64,000 nucleotides of DNA from JABAAW01 sp965216605 (GCA_965216605.1 CBDCGG010000002.1:1302001-1366000); one strand, 5' to 3'; shown: positions 34,740 to 44,771, counted from the first letter of the stretch. A program made the numbers and translations. Notes: generated by a model not told the origin, from the sequence alone.

Positions 34740-35063
34740 TCAAGCGAGATTTTCCTCCAGCCAAGTCTCCAGCGCATGTCGCCCCTGCGCGCCCACGCTC
34801 ACCGCAATACGCTTCCCCCCCTTAAACAAAAGCAAAGTAGGAATTCCGCGAATCTTATACTGCTGCGGTGTGTCAGGATTCTCGTCGATGTTAATCTTGG
34901 CAATCACCAACTCCTCACCACGCTCGGCAGAAATCTCCTCCAACACAGGCGCAATCGCCTTACAGGGCGTGCACCACTCCGCCCAAAAATCCACCAAAAC
35001 AGGCTTGTCCGCTTGCAATACCTGCTCCGCAAAATCTTTGTCCGAGACATGAATGACAGCCAT
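34740..35063 (-). CDS. trxA: Thioredoxin
   Basis: A 107-residue cytoplasmic thiol-disulfide reductant. The start at 35063 has a perfect AAGGAGG six bases upstream; the longer frame is not needed. The active site is WCTPCK (Cys31, Cys34), with Thr in place of the usual Gly. The cis-proline loop is GIPTLLLF. It is the last gene of the run that includes addB-addA, an order common in alphaproteobacteria. Confidence 0.96.
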   Translation of the reverse strand: MAVIHVSDKDFAEQVLQADKPVLVDFWAEWCTPCKAIAPVLEEISAERGEELVIAKINIDENPDTPQQYKIRGIPTLLLFKGGKRIAVSVGAQGRHALETWLEENLA

Positions 35064-35135
35064 AAAATCCTCCTTCGCGTTTCCCGACGATGCCCTCGAC
35101 ACCACCCCCATTCTGCACTCTTCGCACCTCGCCCG

Positions 35136-38100
35136 TCAAGCAGAAAAAGAAGCATCGCCCTCAGGAGGCGGCATGTCCTCTTCGTTTAGCCTTCGTACCT
35201 CGCCTGTCTCGAACCACAACACATAGCCCTCGACAAGCTTCTTCGGCTGCAACGCCTCCAGCAGCGCACGATATATACCGAATTGCGAGGCGTAAGCTTG
35301 CGGCAGCCGTTGCGGCACGACGGCATCGGTCTTCAGGTCTCCGAACAGACGCGTGGTTGCGTCTTCTTGTAGCAGGTCTAGCCTTCCTATAAAACTGCCA
35401 GCAAAACTATTTGGAGGCAGGTTGCCTAGCAGCTCTACCTCGAAGAGCGGCGCGCGCGCGGAGTTAAAGAATGGAGGCTGTTCGAGCAGGCGTAGCGTTT
35501 TGCCCACCCAGTCGTCGATAAGCACTTGTCGCTCTTCTTCGTTCAGCGCGAAGGGCTGCAAGGCTCGTTGCAACAATCTTCGCGCTTGTTCTTCTCGTTT
35601 CTCTTTCTCTTCTTCTTGCTTTTGCTCTTGCTCGACGAGTTTTTGCACGAGGCTATGTAGGATGATACCGCGTTGGCGTTGGTCGAGTTTTCTTTTTCCT
35701 CCTGTCTCCGCTGCCTTCTCTTCGCTCGGCTGGTGTGTGTGCGTCGTCTGGCGTGAGGCTGCACGCGGCTGCGACAGGGGTGTTTCGCTTGTGGGCTCGA
35801 CGAACAAAAAAGGAGCAGCAGAAACAACCGCAGCTACTTCAGACGAGCCTGCCTCTGCCTTCTCTGTTGCCTTTAGGCTCTCTGCGTCGGCTTGCGGGGT
35901 TGGCGGGGGAGACGGTGTTGGCGGGGGAGACGGTGTTTGCCATTTGTATTTGAGGGCGGTCGCCTTGAGGTGCTTGCTCCAAGTTTGCGCGTAGTGGGGG
36001 GAGGAGGCATCCTCTTCAGGGGCGAGTATCACGAGGCGGTCGCGTGCGCGCGTCATGGCGACATAGAGCAGCCGTTGTTGTTCTTTTTCCAAGTCTTCTG
36101 CCTGCTGGTCTTTTTGCTGTCGCAGACGGCTGCCGAGGCTCGCGGGGCTTTCGTCGCCCTCAAGGATGGTGAGCGAGTCGGCGGGAAGGTAGAGGCTGGT
36201 CGGATTGTCCTCTGCCTGAAAGCACCAAGGTGTCAGGATGTCGCTGCGCGTTTTCCTGAGGTAAAAAAGCGGTAGCACGACGATCGGTGCTTCCAGACCT
36301 TTCGCGCCGTGGATGGTCATCAAGCGCATCTTGTCGGTGGGCTGCGTGATGCTCTCGCGCTTGACGGCGACTTGCAATCCCTCCAGATGCTCCAGAAACT
36401 GCGGCAACGTTGCCGTCGTATCGTTCTGCGCAAAGCCTAGTGCCTCCTCGCACAAATTCTCGGCAGGGTCCAAGTTGCGATGAGCCGCAAGCAAGGCTGC
36501 CGTGCCGCTGCTCGCGCGCGGACAGCGACGCTCCAAAAGAAAGCGCAAGGCTTCAAAGGGCGAGAGGCGGCAGGCGTGGTCGCGCGCTTGCTTCAGCCAA
36601 GCGGTTGCTTCTTGCTGCTTGTCGTCGCACGCGAGTTTGTGCCAAAGGTTCTGTTGTGCCTCTAGACGCGCGAGGCAGAGGGCTTGCAACTCTTCTTCTG
36701 CAAGGGCGATGAAGGGTGTTTTCAGAAGGCTCGCAAGGTTCAACTCGTCTTCGGGCAGGACGATAAATCGCAACCACGCCAAAAGGTCTTCGGCTTGCAG
36801 GGTAGCGGTGAGGTCGAACTTGTCGATATCCTCGCACGGCACTTTCTTGTCGGCAAAAGCCGTGAGCAGAGGCTGCATGAGCTGGGTGCGCTGCGGCAGC
36901 AACAGCATCACATCGCCCGCGTGGGGTTTGCGAGAATCAGAGAGGAGGGGGACTCGCTCGCCCAGCACATGCTCGGCTACGAAGGCGGCGATACTATCTG
37001 CCCATTTTATTTTTTTTTTGTTTATTTTCTCCTCTGGCGCAGACATTGCCGCAGACAGGGAGGCATCGTTGGGGGCATCGGCATCGTCCTTGTCGAGCGC
37101 GAGCAGATGTAAGGAGGCGCTGCCGCCTGCATCTTTTCGTTGCGCCCGATGGCGCAATGGCTGCGGGGCATGGTCTTCGTCGAGCGCAGCGCGCGCAGGG
37201 GCGAGGGCTTGCAAGCTTGCCAGCATCGAAGGGGTGTTGAAGGTTTGGTCGACCGCCTCCAAGACGGGCGCGAGGCTGCGATAAGAACCCGTGAGGGTCA
37301 GCTCGACGAAGGGCATGTTGGCGTTGCTTGCGCGCGCTCGAAACTGCTCGCGCGCAGTCGTAAAGCGGCGGAGGTCAGCACCTTGAAAGCTGTAGATGGA
37401 TTGTTTCTCATCCCCCACGACGAACAACGAGCGCGCCCGCTGCTCCGCCTTAGGCAGGAGCGCGGGCTTGGCAAAGATTTCTTCGGTCAGCTGCTCGACG
37501 ATGCTCCATTGGGCGTGGTTGGTGTCCTGCGCCTCGTCGATGAGGACATGGTCGAAACTGCCGTCGAGCTTGTAATGCACCCAAGGCGTTTGCGAGGAAG
37601 CGAGCAACTCTTGCGTCTTGTCGATGAGGTCGTCGAAGTCGAGAACGCCTTGCCGCCGCCGCCGCGTCTCCAGCACTTTCGCGCTCTCTTCGGCGAGCGT
37701 GTAAAGGGCGAGGTTGATCTCGCGCAGGCGTTGTTGCTCTTCGTCGCGTGTGAGCTTGGCAAGCCTTGTCGCTTCGTGTTGCAAGGCTTGTGCTGTGTTG
37801 TCAGGTAGAAGGGCGAGCGTGTCCTTTGTCAGCAGCGCGCGTTTGGGGAGTAAGCCTTTTTGCGTCAAAAACAGGTTGCGGTAGCTTTCTTCCTCACCGC
37901 TCTTCAACCAAGCTTCGAGTTGTTGCAACTTTTTGAGATCGCTCGCCTTGAGTTTCTCTCGATGCTGCTCAAGGACAAGTTGCAACTGTGTCAAGGTGTC
38001 GCGTGTCAACATTTCTTGCGTAGAAGGGGCTGCTTGCGGACAAGCGAACAGTCGCGCGATTACCGCCGTGGCGCGTGCAAGCTCCTTGGGCGAGCGCGCG

Positions 38101-38687
38101 CGTGCGGCGATGTCGCTGATGTGGGTTGCGCATGTCGCAAGTGGCATGAAGTTGTTGATAGTTGCGAGCTGCTGCGGGCTTGTCGTCGTTGCGAAGAGGG
38201 CATCCCTGCCGAGCTGCTGCTTGCGTCCCTGCTCGACAAGGCGGAAGTGAGGCGACACGCCGCTCTCCAACGGAAACTTGCCTAGCACCGACTGACAAAA
38301 AGCGTGGAAGGTCATCACGCGCAATCCTCCCTTGCAATCGAGGCTGCGCGTATGCAGACCTAACGCGCGTTGCTGTTCGTCGGGGCTGGGGTCTCTGTCA
38401 AAAAAGTCGCGGTAGAGGCGGGCAACTTCTTGTTCCTCCGTACAGCTTTTGAGTGCCTCCATGATGCGACTCGCCATTTCGGCGGCGGCGGCGCGCGTGT
38501 AGGTGAGGCAGAGAATACGCTCCGGCGCGGCTCCATCCAGCAGCAGTGCCAAAAAACGTTGCGTCAGCAGCATCGTCTTGCCGCTACCCGCAGAGGCGGT
38601 CACCCAAAAACTTGCGTGCGTCTCTTTCAGCGCGCGCTTCTGCTCCTCATCAGGAGGGGGCAGCAGGGAGGAGGGATTAGCTTGCAT
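35136..38687 (-). CDS. addA: Double-strand break repair helicase-nuclease AddA
   Basis: A 1183-residue UvrD-like helicase with a C-terminal nuclease, partner of AddB in end resection. The ATG at 38687 lies one base after the addB stop. Helicase motifs are ASAGSGKT (Walker A), LTYTRAAAAEM, MTFHAFCQSVL, IDEAQDTNHAQW (Walker B), VGDEKQSIYSFQGAD, MTIHGAKGLEAPIVVLP and YVAMTRARDRL. Near the C terminus, GRLDLL and GDLKTD are the PD-(D/E)xK nuclease residues. A Glu/Gln-rich stretch and a Pro-Ser linker (PPPTPSPPPTP) lie before the nuclease. All key motifs are intact. Confidence 0.96.
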   Translation of the reverse strand: MQANPSSLLPPPDEEQKRALKETHASFWVTASAGSGKTMLLTQRFLALLLDGAAPERILCLTYTRAAAAEMASRIMEALKSCTEEQEVARLYRDFFDRDPSPDEQQRALGLHTRSLDCKGGLRVMTFHAFCQSVLGKFPLESGVSPHFRLVEQGRKQQLGRDALFATTTSPQQLATINNFMPLATCATHISDIAARARSPKELARATAVIARLFACPQAAPSTQEMLTRDTLTQLQLVLEQHREKLKASDLKKLQQLEAWLKSGEEESYRNLFLTQKGLLPKRALLTKDTLALLPDNTAQALQHEATRLAKLTRDEEQQRLREINLALYTLAEESAKVLETRRRRQGVLDFDDLIDKTQELLASSQTPWVHYKLDGSFDHVLIDEAQDTNHAQWSIVEQLTEEIFAKPALLPKAEQRARSLFVVGDEKQSIYSFQGADLRRFTTAREQFRARASNANMPFVELTLTGSYRSLAPVLEAVDQTFNTPSMLASLQALAPARAALDEDHAPQPLRHRAQRKDAGGSASLHLLALDKDDADAPNDASLSAAMSAPEEKINKKKIKWADSIAAFVAEHVLGERVPLLSDSRKPHAGDVMLLLPQRTQLMQPLLTAFADKKVPCEDIDKFDLTATLQAEDLLAWLRFIVLPEDELNLASLLKTPFIALAEEELQALCLARLEAQQNLWHKLACDDKQQEATAWLKQARDHACRLSPFEALRFLLERRCPRASSGTAALLAAHRNLDPAENLCEEALGFAQNDTTATLPQFLEHLEGLQVAVKRESITQPTDKMRLMTIHGAKGLEAPIVVLPLFYLRKTRSDILTPWCFQAEDNPTSLYLPADSLTILEGDESPASLGSRLRQQKDQQAEDLEKEQQRLLYVAMTRARDRLVILAPEEDASSPHYAQTWSKHLKATALKYKWQTPSPPPTPSPPPTPQADAESLKATEKAEAGSSEVAAVVSAAPFLFVEPTSETPLSQPRAASRQTTHTHQPSEEKAAETGGKRKLDQRQRGIILHSLVQKLVEQEQKQEEEKEKREEQARRLLQRALQPFALNEEERQVLIDDWVGKTLRLLEQPPFFNSARAPLFEVELLGNLPPNSFAGSFIGRLDLLQEDATTRLFGDLKTDAVVPQRLPQAYASQFGIYRALLEALQPKKLVEGYVLWFETGEVRRLNEEDMPPPEGDASFSA

Positions 38688-38688
38688 G

Positions 38689-41600
38689 CTAGTTTTCTGC
38701 AGACTCCGCTGCCGATTCCAAATCCGAACTCCACGCCTGCCTACGCGCAAGGTGACGATAGGGGTCGTATTGCGCGCGCGGCAGCGAGAGCACGCGAGCG
38801 GGGTAGGGGGTCTCCGCGCGGTCAAAGCGTTGCAACAACGTAGCGTAGCTAGCAAAGCACGCTTCAGCAAAACTCTGCGCCGTCTCAAAAGCTTTTTCTT
38901 CGTTGTTTGCCCAGACCTTCTCGTCGATGGCAAGCACGCTGTTGTCGGCGCGTCTGCCAGAGAATCGCCAGTAGCAGGATTGCGGCAAGGATTGAGGCAA
39001 GAATTGTGATTGTGTTGCGGGCAGAGTTGTTGGCGCAAGCGTCTTTCCCTCTGCCTTGAACGCGCCCTGCTGCAACAACCACGCGCCCAGTACGAGTTGG
39101 GGTTGTTCGAAATTGCTTAAGCTTGTGCGCGTGGGTAGCGCGCCTGTTTTGTGGTCGATTAGCCACCAGCTGCCATCTTGCGCTTCGACGATGAGGTCGG
39201 CGCGTGCGGAAAGCGTGAGGCTGCGTCCGTTTTCTAACGCGATGCGATGCTCGCCCGCAACCTCGCACCACAGCCGTTGGGGTTGCAAAGCCTTCACATG
39301 AGCGAGCATGCGCTCTGCGCTGCGGAGCAGGGGTTCTTTCCAAAAGGCTTGAGCGAAGCACGAAGGCGCAAAGCACGCGAGTTTCTTCGCGATGATGTCC
39401 TCCAAAAATTTTGTGGCGGGTTGCTCTTTGTTGCGTGCGGGTGTTTTCAGAATTTCCTCGAAGCAGGCGTGCAAGCAGCTGCCGTAGAGCTGCTGCTCGT
39501 TTCTGACGATGAGGGGTTCAAGCGGCGCAAGGCGTAGCACCTGTTGCGCATACAGGCTGTAGGGATCCTCGATGAGCGTTGCCAAACGGGTGAGGCTCAC
39601 GCGCAGCGGACGCGCAGCTTGCGGAGCTTTGGGCGCAGGAGGCAGCAGGGAAAATTTCGTGCCTGCCTTCTGCTCGCCGTGTTGCAGCGCAGCAAGCCAT
39701 GCGCGTAGCGTTTTTCCGTAGGCATGGTCGAGGCACGGATGGCAGGTTTGCAGGCGTTGCAGAAAACGCGAGGGTTGTTGGGGTTGTCCGTTGTGGCGCG
39801 CGGCGTAGGTGAGGACAACCCTTTTCGGCGCGCTGGCAAAGTTGACGAAGTCGAGCGCGCTGAGCCCGATATTGTGTTCCAAGGGTTTTAAGCCGACCTT
39901 CGCACGCAGGCTTTCGGGTAGGAAGGGGCTTTTGTCGGGTTGAGCGGGCCAGCTGCCCTCCGTCAAGCCGCCAAGCACCAGCAGGTCGAAGGAGAGCAAA
40001 CGGGCTTCCAACGCGCCCAAGATGGCGAGGCGCGGATGCGTTGCGTACAAACCTCGGCGTGTTTCGGCGGCGAGCAGTGCCTCTAGCGTGGGGAGATAGT
40101 CTTGGCTATCTCCTTGTGCGTTGTCCTCTTGCGTGTCCTTTTGCGTATCCTTTTGCGTGTTTTCTTGCCAGTGGCCATCGAGGGTATCGCAAAAGCGTTT
40201 GAGTTCTCTTCCGCCTTCCTCGCGGTAGAGCGGGGAGAGCTCGGGGGAAGAAGAGGCGGCGGAGGAGGCATCGTCGTTGTGGCAGAGGGCTACGAAGTTT
40301 TCGGCGCATTGGCGGTGGCAGCGCAACAGCGCTAGAGATGTGGGGTGGGATGCGGGGGGTTTTTTGCCAGACAGCAACTCTGCTAGAGGAGCGAGCGTGG
40401 CAAAAGCTTGAGCGAGAGATTGGGCAAAAGGTTGAGGAAGCGGCGTTGCGTTCTTTTTTTCGCTACGGCTTTGGTTTTTTTCTAACAGCGCGTTTAATGC
40501 CTGCAAGCTCACGGTGGCGCGTTGTGTTTTTGTGGGGTCTCTGCGGTCGGGTTTTCTGAGGATATTGCCCTCGAAGTTTTGCCACGCGAGGGCGAGCGTG
40601 CCGCCTGCGCGTGCGAACAGGGCTTGGAGGCAGACGATGTTTAGTAACAATGTTTTTGACGGAGCGTTCGATGGGGATTCTTCGGACAAAAATTTTTCTG
40701 CGGGGGCTTCTTCAGGCACGAGGGCTTTGAGGGTGAGCAGGAAGAGTTGAGCAGCGCGGCTGTCTGCCAGCGGTTGTTGTGCCGTATCCTCGATGGCGAG
40801 ATTCCAGCGTCCCTTGAGTGCGCTGCGCACGCGGCGCGCGAGCGTGCGGTCGCGCGTTATGAGGGCGGCGCGTTGTCCTTTTTTCTCCAGTGCTTCGCGT
40901 AGGATGAGCGCGATGAGGTGTGCTTCTTCTTGGGCTTCGCTGCAAGGCAGCACGGTCAAGCCCAAGCCCACATGCTGCTCTATTGTCATCGGTGTCGGGC
41001 GTTGCGAGAAGGCTTGCGCGAGCAAGGAGATGCGCTGCTGCCTAGGGGAGCAGGAGGGGGCGGTGGGCGAGGCAGTAGAATAAGGCTCTAACAGATTTGC
41101 TACTTGTTCTTGTGTCATGTTCCATTGTCTGCCTAATGAGGCGAATAGCGCACGGAAGGGATGGAGCGGATGGGTTGCCTCCTCTCCTTCCTCGAAGAGG
41201 GCGCGGCGCGAGGATGCGTCGAGCGGCGCAGGACAGCCCGCGAGAATAACCTGCCCTTGGGTAAGCGAGAGAACACTGCGCATCAGACGCGCGGTCGCCT
41301 TCAGGCTACCGGTCGAGCCCGCGACGATGACGGGGGCTTTGCGCCTCGCTACTTGATGCTCCGCGATCTCTTCTGCATGACGCGCGAGGGTGCGTACGCG
41401 CTCTAGGTTGGGGTCGGACAAGCCTTGTTCTTCCAACACTTGCGGCCATTTGTCGATGACGATGCGCAGAAAATCTAGCGCCTCGCTCCAATGCGCGGCG
41501 CAGTTGGCGGGCACCATGTCGGCGGTGAGCGTCTGTTGCGGCGTAGTCTCTTCAAGCACAAAATCGGCTTGCAGCCTCTCAAGCGCGCGCGCGAGCGAAA

Positions 41601-42117
41601 TAGTCGCAGGCGCGGCGGGGGAGGCGTGCGCCTGTGTCGCTTGTTCGCTTTCTCTGCTTGCCCTGCTATCCAACCACTTCTCGATGAGCTGGGCGAGCAG
41701 CAGGCGGCGTTGTAGCGCAGAGACGAATTCTCGCTCGGTCTTCTCTCCCATCGCATCGTCCGCCCCATCGTCCGCCTCCTCTCCCATCGTATCGTCCATC
41801 GTATCGCTCATGACATCGCCTAGCGGCACAAGACGCGGCAGCAACACGGCGTGCCCAATGTTATTTGTTGCCTCGTCTGCTTGCGATGCTTCAGGCGCGC
41901 TCAAGCGCAACAACGCCTGTCGCAGTTCAAAGCAAGCACGGCGGGTCGGCAGGAAGATAAGCCATTCGGCAAAGGAGACATCACCAAGCGAACCCTCGCG
42001 ACACTTCGCCTGTTCTAGCAAGCCGCGCGCCAGCGTCTCGATGAAGGGGTAGGCAGCGGGAATGCTGTAAAGCTTGCCGTGTAAAGGAAGGACAAGGGCA
42101 GGAGGAGTATCGCTCAT
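38689..42117 (-). CDS. addB: Double-strand break repair protein AddB
   Basis: An 1142-residue partner of AddA. The ATG at 42117 overlaps the upstream stop as ATGA. The N-terminal half is an inactivated helicase-like fold (PTRRACFELRQALLRL and so on) without a good Walker A. The C-terminal nuclease is recognised by LSARADLIVEAQDGSWWLIDHKTG, with the Asp and Asp-x-Lys metal/catalytic residues. A run of near-repeated acidic residues (MSDTMDDTMGEEADDGADD) lies near residue 105. Forms a heterodimer with AddA, the functional equivalent of RecBCD. Confidence 0.94.
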   Translation of the reverse strand: MSDTPPALVLPLHGKLYSIPAAYPFIETLARGLLEQAKCREGSLGDVSFAEWLIFLPTRRACFELRQALLRLSAPEASQADEATNNIGHAVLLPRLVPLGDVMSDTMDDTMGEEADDGADDAMGEKTEREFVSALQRRLLLAQLIEKWLDSRASRESEQATQAHASPAAPATISLARALERLQADFVLEETTPQQTLTADMVPANCAAHWSEALDFLRIVIDKWPQVLEEQGLSDPNLERVRTLARHAEEIAEHQVARRKAPVIVAGSTGSLKATARLMRSVLSLTQGQVILAGCPAPLDASSRRALFEEGEEATHPLHPFRALFASLGRQWNMTQEQVANLLEPYSTASPTAPSCSPRQQRISLLAQAFSQRPTPMTIEQHVGLGLTVLPCSEAQEEAHLIALILREALEKKGQRAALITRDRTLARRVRSALKGRWNLAIEDTAQQPLADSRAAQLFLLTLKALVPEEAPAEKFLSEESPSNAPSKTLLLNIVCLQALFARAGGTLALAWQNFEGNILRKPDRRDPTKTQRATVSLQALNALLEKNQSRSEKKNATPLPQPFAQSLAQAFATLAPLAELLSGKKPPASHPTSLALLRCHRQCAENFVALCHNDDASSAASSSPELSPLYREEGGRELKRFCDTLDGHWQENTQKDTQKDTQEDNAQGDSQDYLPTLEALLAAETRRGLYATHPRLAILGALEARLLSFDLLVLGGLTEGSWPAQPDKSPFLPESLRAKVGLKPLEHNIGLSALDFVNFASAPKRVVLTYAARHNGQPQQPSRFLQRLQTCHPCLDHAYGKTLRAWLAALQHGEQKAGTKFSLLPPAPKAPQAARPLRVSLTRLATLIEDPYSLYAQQVLRLAPLEPLIVRNEQQLYGSCLHACFEEILKTPARNKEQPATKFLEDIIAKKLACFAPSCFAQAFWKEPLLRSAERMLAHVKALQPQRLWCEVAGEHRIALENGRSLTLSARADLIVEAQDGSWWLIDHKTGALPTRTSLSNFEQPQLVLGAWLLQQGAFKAEGKTLAPTTLPATQSQFLPQSLPQSCYWRFSGRRADNSVLAIDEKVWANNEEKAFETAQSFAEACFASYATLLQRFDRAETPYPARVLSLPRAQYDPYRHLARRQAWSSDLESAAESAEN

Positions 42118-43583
42118 GCTTGCCTCCCCAGCCGTCGCCACGCTCGACGCGCTTCTAGCAAGCCTGCTCGCTCGCCCACATGCAGCCATCGTCCTCGCCA
42201 TCGTTTCTCTAGCGTTACGCCGAACAACCTGCAAGCCGCCGCCTCGTGCGCGTAAATCTCGGTGAGCGAGTACGGCGTTGGGCGCTTCGAAATAGGCTTG
42301 TTAACAGGTTTGGCGATAGACATAGAACGAGCACGAAAAGCGCGAGCGGTGAGAATCTGCACGCCAATATAACGAAAGGTAAGAGGCATGGCTTCATGCT
42401 CGCACGACGGCACAGGAAAGACGAGGGGAAAGGCAAAAGGGAAAGTTTTGTGAGCCTCCAGAGCAGACGGACAATCGCGTGCTCGCACATCTTTCGCCCC
42501 CTGCTGTTCGATGAGCGCGAGCAGGGCGGTCGCGTCTTCTTGCTTTTGCGTGAGGTGCTGCCAAGCCTCCTCAAGGCACGCGAGTAACGACGGAGCGTCG
42601 GAGGAAGATAGAAGGCGCGGCGGGTCGTACCATAAGGCATCGGCGTTGAGGGCGAAGAAGGGTTGGTCTTCTAACAAAGGTAGCGCGCGTTCGATACCGC
42701 CGCCGGTTTCCAACAACTCAAGCTCTCGCAAAACGACGACTCCACGCAACCCCTCGCACGCGGCAACGATGGCATCGGCGCGGTAGTGGGCGTTTACAAA
42801 AATTTGCTCGACCCCTTGCTCCTGCAGTCGCTCGATTGCGTGCAACAATAAAGGCTTGCCGCCAACGCTCACCAGCGGCTTGGGCTTTTGCGTGTGAGCG
42901 CGCATACGTGTACCCAAACCCGCAGCCAAAACAAAAGCGCGCGTGATGGAAGGCTTGATAGTAGACTTAATAATAACCTTACGACTTTCTGGTTTTTTAT
43001 CGCGTTTTGCTGTCGGTCTTTCTCCCGCCAAGTCGAGCAATTCTTGCGTAGCCAACCCCTGCGGCAAGGTCAGAACAGCAGAGCGTCCTGCAGTATTATT
43101 GGTGGTGTAGGCAAGGCGCAGGCAGCAGAGGTGTGCTTGCTCTAACAACCTATCCTTCAGGGCAGGATGCAGCCGCTCCGCCCATTCGATCAAGACAAAG
43201 CCCTTGCTTAAGGCTTCTTCCAGCCCTAAGTCTAGCGTCTGCTCCTGCTGTAGGCGGTAGAGGTCGGCGTGAAGCACCACGCCGCGCGTCGTCTCGTAGG
43301 GTTGCAACAGCGCAAAGGTCGGGCTGGGAACAAGGGGGAGTGTCTGCTCTTGATTGCTTGTTTGCGTGTTTTCTCGCACAAGCTCATGGACGAGCGCGCG
43401 TGCGATCTCCGTCTTGCCTATCCCCAGCGCGCCTTGCAGAAACAGCAAGCGGCGCGGTGCAACAAGAGGTTTAAAAGCTATTGCAAATTTTTGCGCAAAT
43501 GTTTCTGCGGAGGGATCGTCAGAGGGGTTCTCGCCGAATAGATAGGTGAGGCTTGTTGTTTCGCAGCGCATGGCGCGTCTCAT
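42114..43583 (-). CDS. tsaE: TsaE-MurU fusion: tRNA t6A ATPase joined to sugar-phosphate nucleotidyltransferase
   Basis: A single 489-residue frame with two complete enzymes. Residues 8-165 are TsaE, the ATPase of the t6A37 tRNA complex: Walker A GALGIGKT (51-58), SPTF (87-90), HADLYR (105-110), IEWAERL. After a basic linker (about 190-212) comes a MurU-like nucleotidyltransferase: AFVLAAGLGTRM (216-227), KPKPLVSVGGKPLLLHAIERL, and ETGGGIERAL, expected to make UDP-MurNAc from MurNAc-1-phosphate in peptidoglycan recycling. In relatives these are separate genes with a sugar kinase (AmgK) between; that kinase is absent here. The stop overlaps addB by four bases. A GAGGGG precedes the ATG at 43583, though 43571 is possible. 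Confidence 0.9.
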   Translation of the reverse strand: MRRAMRCETTSLTYLFGENPSDDPSAETFAQKFAIAFKPLVAPRRLLFLQGALGIGKTEIARALVHELVRENTQTSNQEQTLPLVPSPTFALLQPYETTRGVVLHADLYRLQQEQTLDLGLEEALSKGFVLIEWAERLHPALKDRLLEQAHLCCLRLAYTTNNTAGRSAVLTLPQGLATQELLDLAGERPTAKRDKKPESRKVIIKSTIKPSITRAFVLAAGLGTRMRAHTQKPKPLVSVGGKPLLLHAIERLQEQGVEQIFVNAHYRADAIVAACEGLRGVVVLRELELLETGGGIERALPLLEDQPFFALNADALWYDPPRLLSSSDAPSLLACLEEAWQHLTQKQEDATALLALIEQQGAKDVRARDCPSALEAHKTFPFAFPLVFPVPSCEHEAMPLTFRYIGVQILTARAFRARSMSIAKPVNKPISKRPTPYSLTEIYAHEAAACRLFGVTLEKRWRGRWLHVGERAGLLEARRAWRRLGRQA

Positions 43584-43600
43584 CCGCCCCTCTGCCGCCC

Positions 43601-44404
43601 CTATACCGTGCCGAAGCTTTGGATGAGCGAGCCTACGACGAGATTCCAGCCGTCGACGAGAACAAAGAAGATAAGCTTGAACGGCAAGGAGATGATGATC
43701 GGCGGAATCATCAGCATGCCCATCGAGAGTAGAATCGACGCAACTACCATGTCGATAATCAGAAAAGGAATGAAGAGCAAAAATCCGATCTCGAAGGCAC
43801 GCCGCAACTCCGAGATCATAAAGGCGGGGATGAGTATGCGCATCGGCGTTTGTTCAGGCGTATCGACATTGTCGATGTTGCCGATGTCGAAGAAGAGGCG
43901 GAGATCGTTCTCTCGAACTTGGGCGAGCATGAAGGTGCGCAAAGGTGCGGAGGCACGCTGGAATGCTTGCTGTTGATCGATACGCTCTGCGATCAGAGGG
44001 GCGATGCCCTCGTCGTAGGATTTCACCAGCGTCGGCTGCATGATGAAGAACGACATGAAAAGGGCAAGGCTGACAAGAACGCTGTTCGGAGGCGTCTGCT
44101 GCGTGCCGATGGCAGTGCGCAGAATCGAAAGCACAACGATGATGCGCGTGAAGGAGGTGACCATAATCAACAACGAAGGCGCAAGCGAGATAACCGTCAG
44201 GAAAACGATCAGCTGCACCACCCGTCCCGTGATGCTGCTTCCCTCGCCAAGGTCGAGCGAGATGCTCTGCGCCAAAACCTCAAAGGGCAACAGCAAGCCC
44301 GTAAGCACGAGCGAACCCAGCACGAGCAACAAAGCCAGCTGCGCTAGTCCTCGCGCTTTTTTGCGCCCTATTTTATGCGTGGTCTTAAGCATTGTTTTAT
44401 GCAT
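43601..44404 (-). CDS. fliP: Flagellar export gate protein FliP
   Basis: A 267-residue core component of the type III export gate. It has a cleavable-type signal (about residues 20-46, ending EVLAQ), then family segments MVTSFTRIIVVLSILRTAIGTQQ, PPNSVLVSLALFMSFFIM, and IPAFMISELRRAFEIGFLLFIPFLIIDMVVASILLSMGM. It overlaps the upstream fliO-like gene by eight bases. It ends 17 bases before the tsaE-murU fusion, so flagellar and repair genes are probably cotranscribed. Confidence 0.96.
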   Translation of the reverse strand: MHKTMLKTTHKIGRKKARGLAQLALLLVLGSLVLTGLLLPFEVLAQSISLDLGEGSSITGRVVQLIVFLTVISLAPSLLIMVTSFTRIIVVLSILRTAIGTQQTPPNSVLVSLALFMSFFIMQPTLVKSYDEGIAPLIAERIDQQQAFQRASAPLRTFMLAQVRENDLRLFFDIGNIDNVDTPEQTPMRILIPAFMISELRRAFEIGFLLFIPFLIIDMVVASILLSMGMLMIPPIIISLPFKLIFFVLVDGWNLVVGSLIQSFGTV

Positions 44405-44771
44405 TGTTTTTTACGGGGGTGGCTCGCCTTTGTTTCGGCTTCAACACAGGCAGCGTGTCGAGCAACTGCTCGCCTTGGTGCGAGAGCAAGATGATATAGC
44501 GTTTTTCCCGATAATCGACGGCGACGATCCTCACCCGCGCATCGATCATGCGCACGGCGGCGATGGCAAAACCCTCCTCAACTTCCGTCGCCTGCAAGCG
44601 CAAGGCACGAGGCAGAAAACGCCGCAAGCCCGCAGGCAAGGTGTTCGACAAGGCGTGCGACAAGCTGCGCGTGCGCACCCTGCCCTGCGTCACCTGCCGC
44701 ATGACAAGGGCAAACAGCCCCAACAACAGGAAGACAGCAAGCAAGGCGCTGATGTAGGTAATCATGTCCAT
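44397..44771 (-). CDS. fliO: FliO-like flagellar export protein
   Basis: A 124-residue protein with one N-terminal membrane helix (residues 4-25) and a small cytoplasmic beta domain (RLQATEVEEGFAIAAVRMIDARVRIVAVDYREKRYIILLSHQGEQLLDTLPV), the FliO layout. FliO assists FliP ring assembly. Identification relies on this layout and its place directly before fliP. Confidence 0.8.
   Translation of the reverse strand: MDMITYISALLAVFLLLGLFALVMRQVTQGRVRTRSLSHALSNTLPAGLRRFLPRALRLQATEVEEGFAIAAVRMIDARVRIVAVDYREKRYIILLSHQGEQLLDTLPVLKPKQRRATPVKNNA

Noticed and set aside
37140..37808. Long open frames opposite addA
   Set aside because: addA has all helicase motifs in the opposite frame; the antisense frames have shadow composition and no family features.
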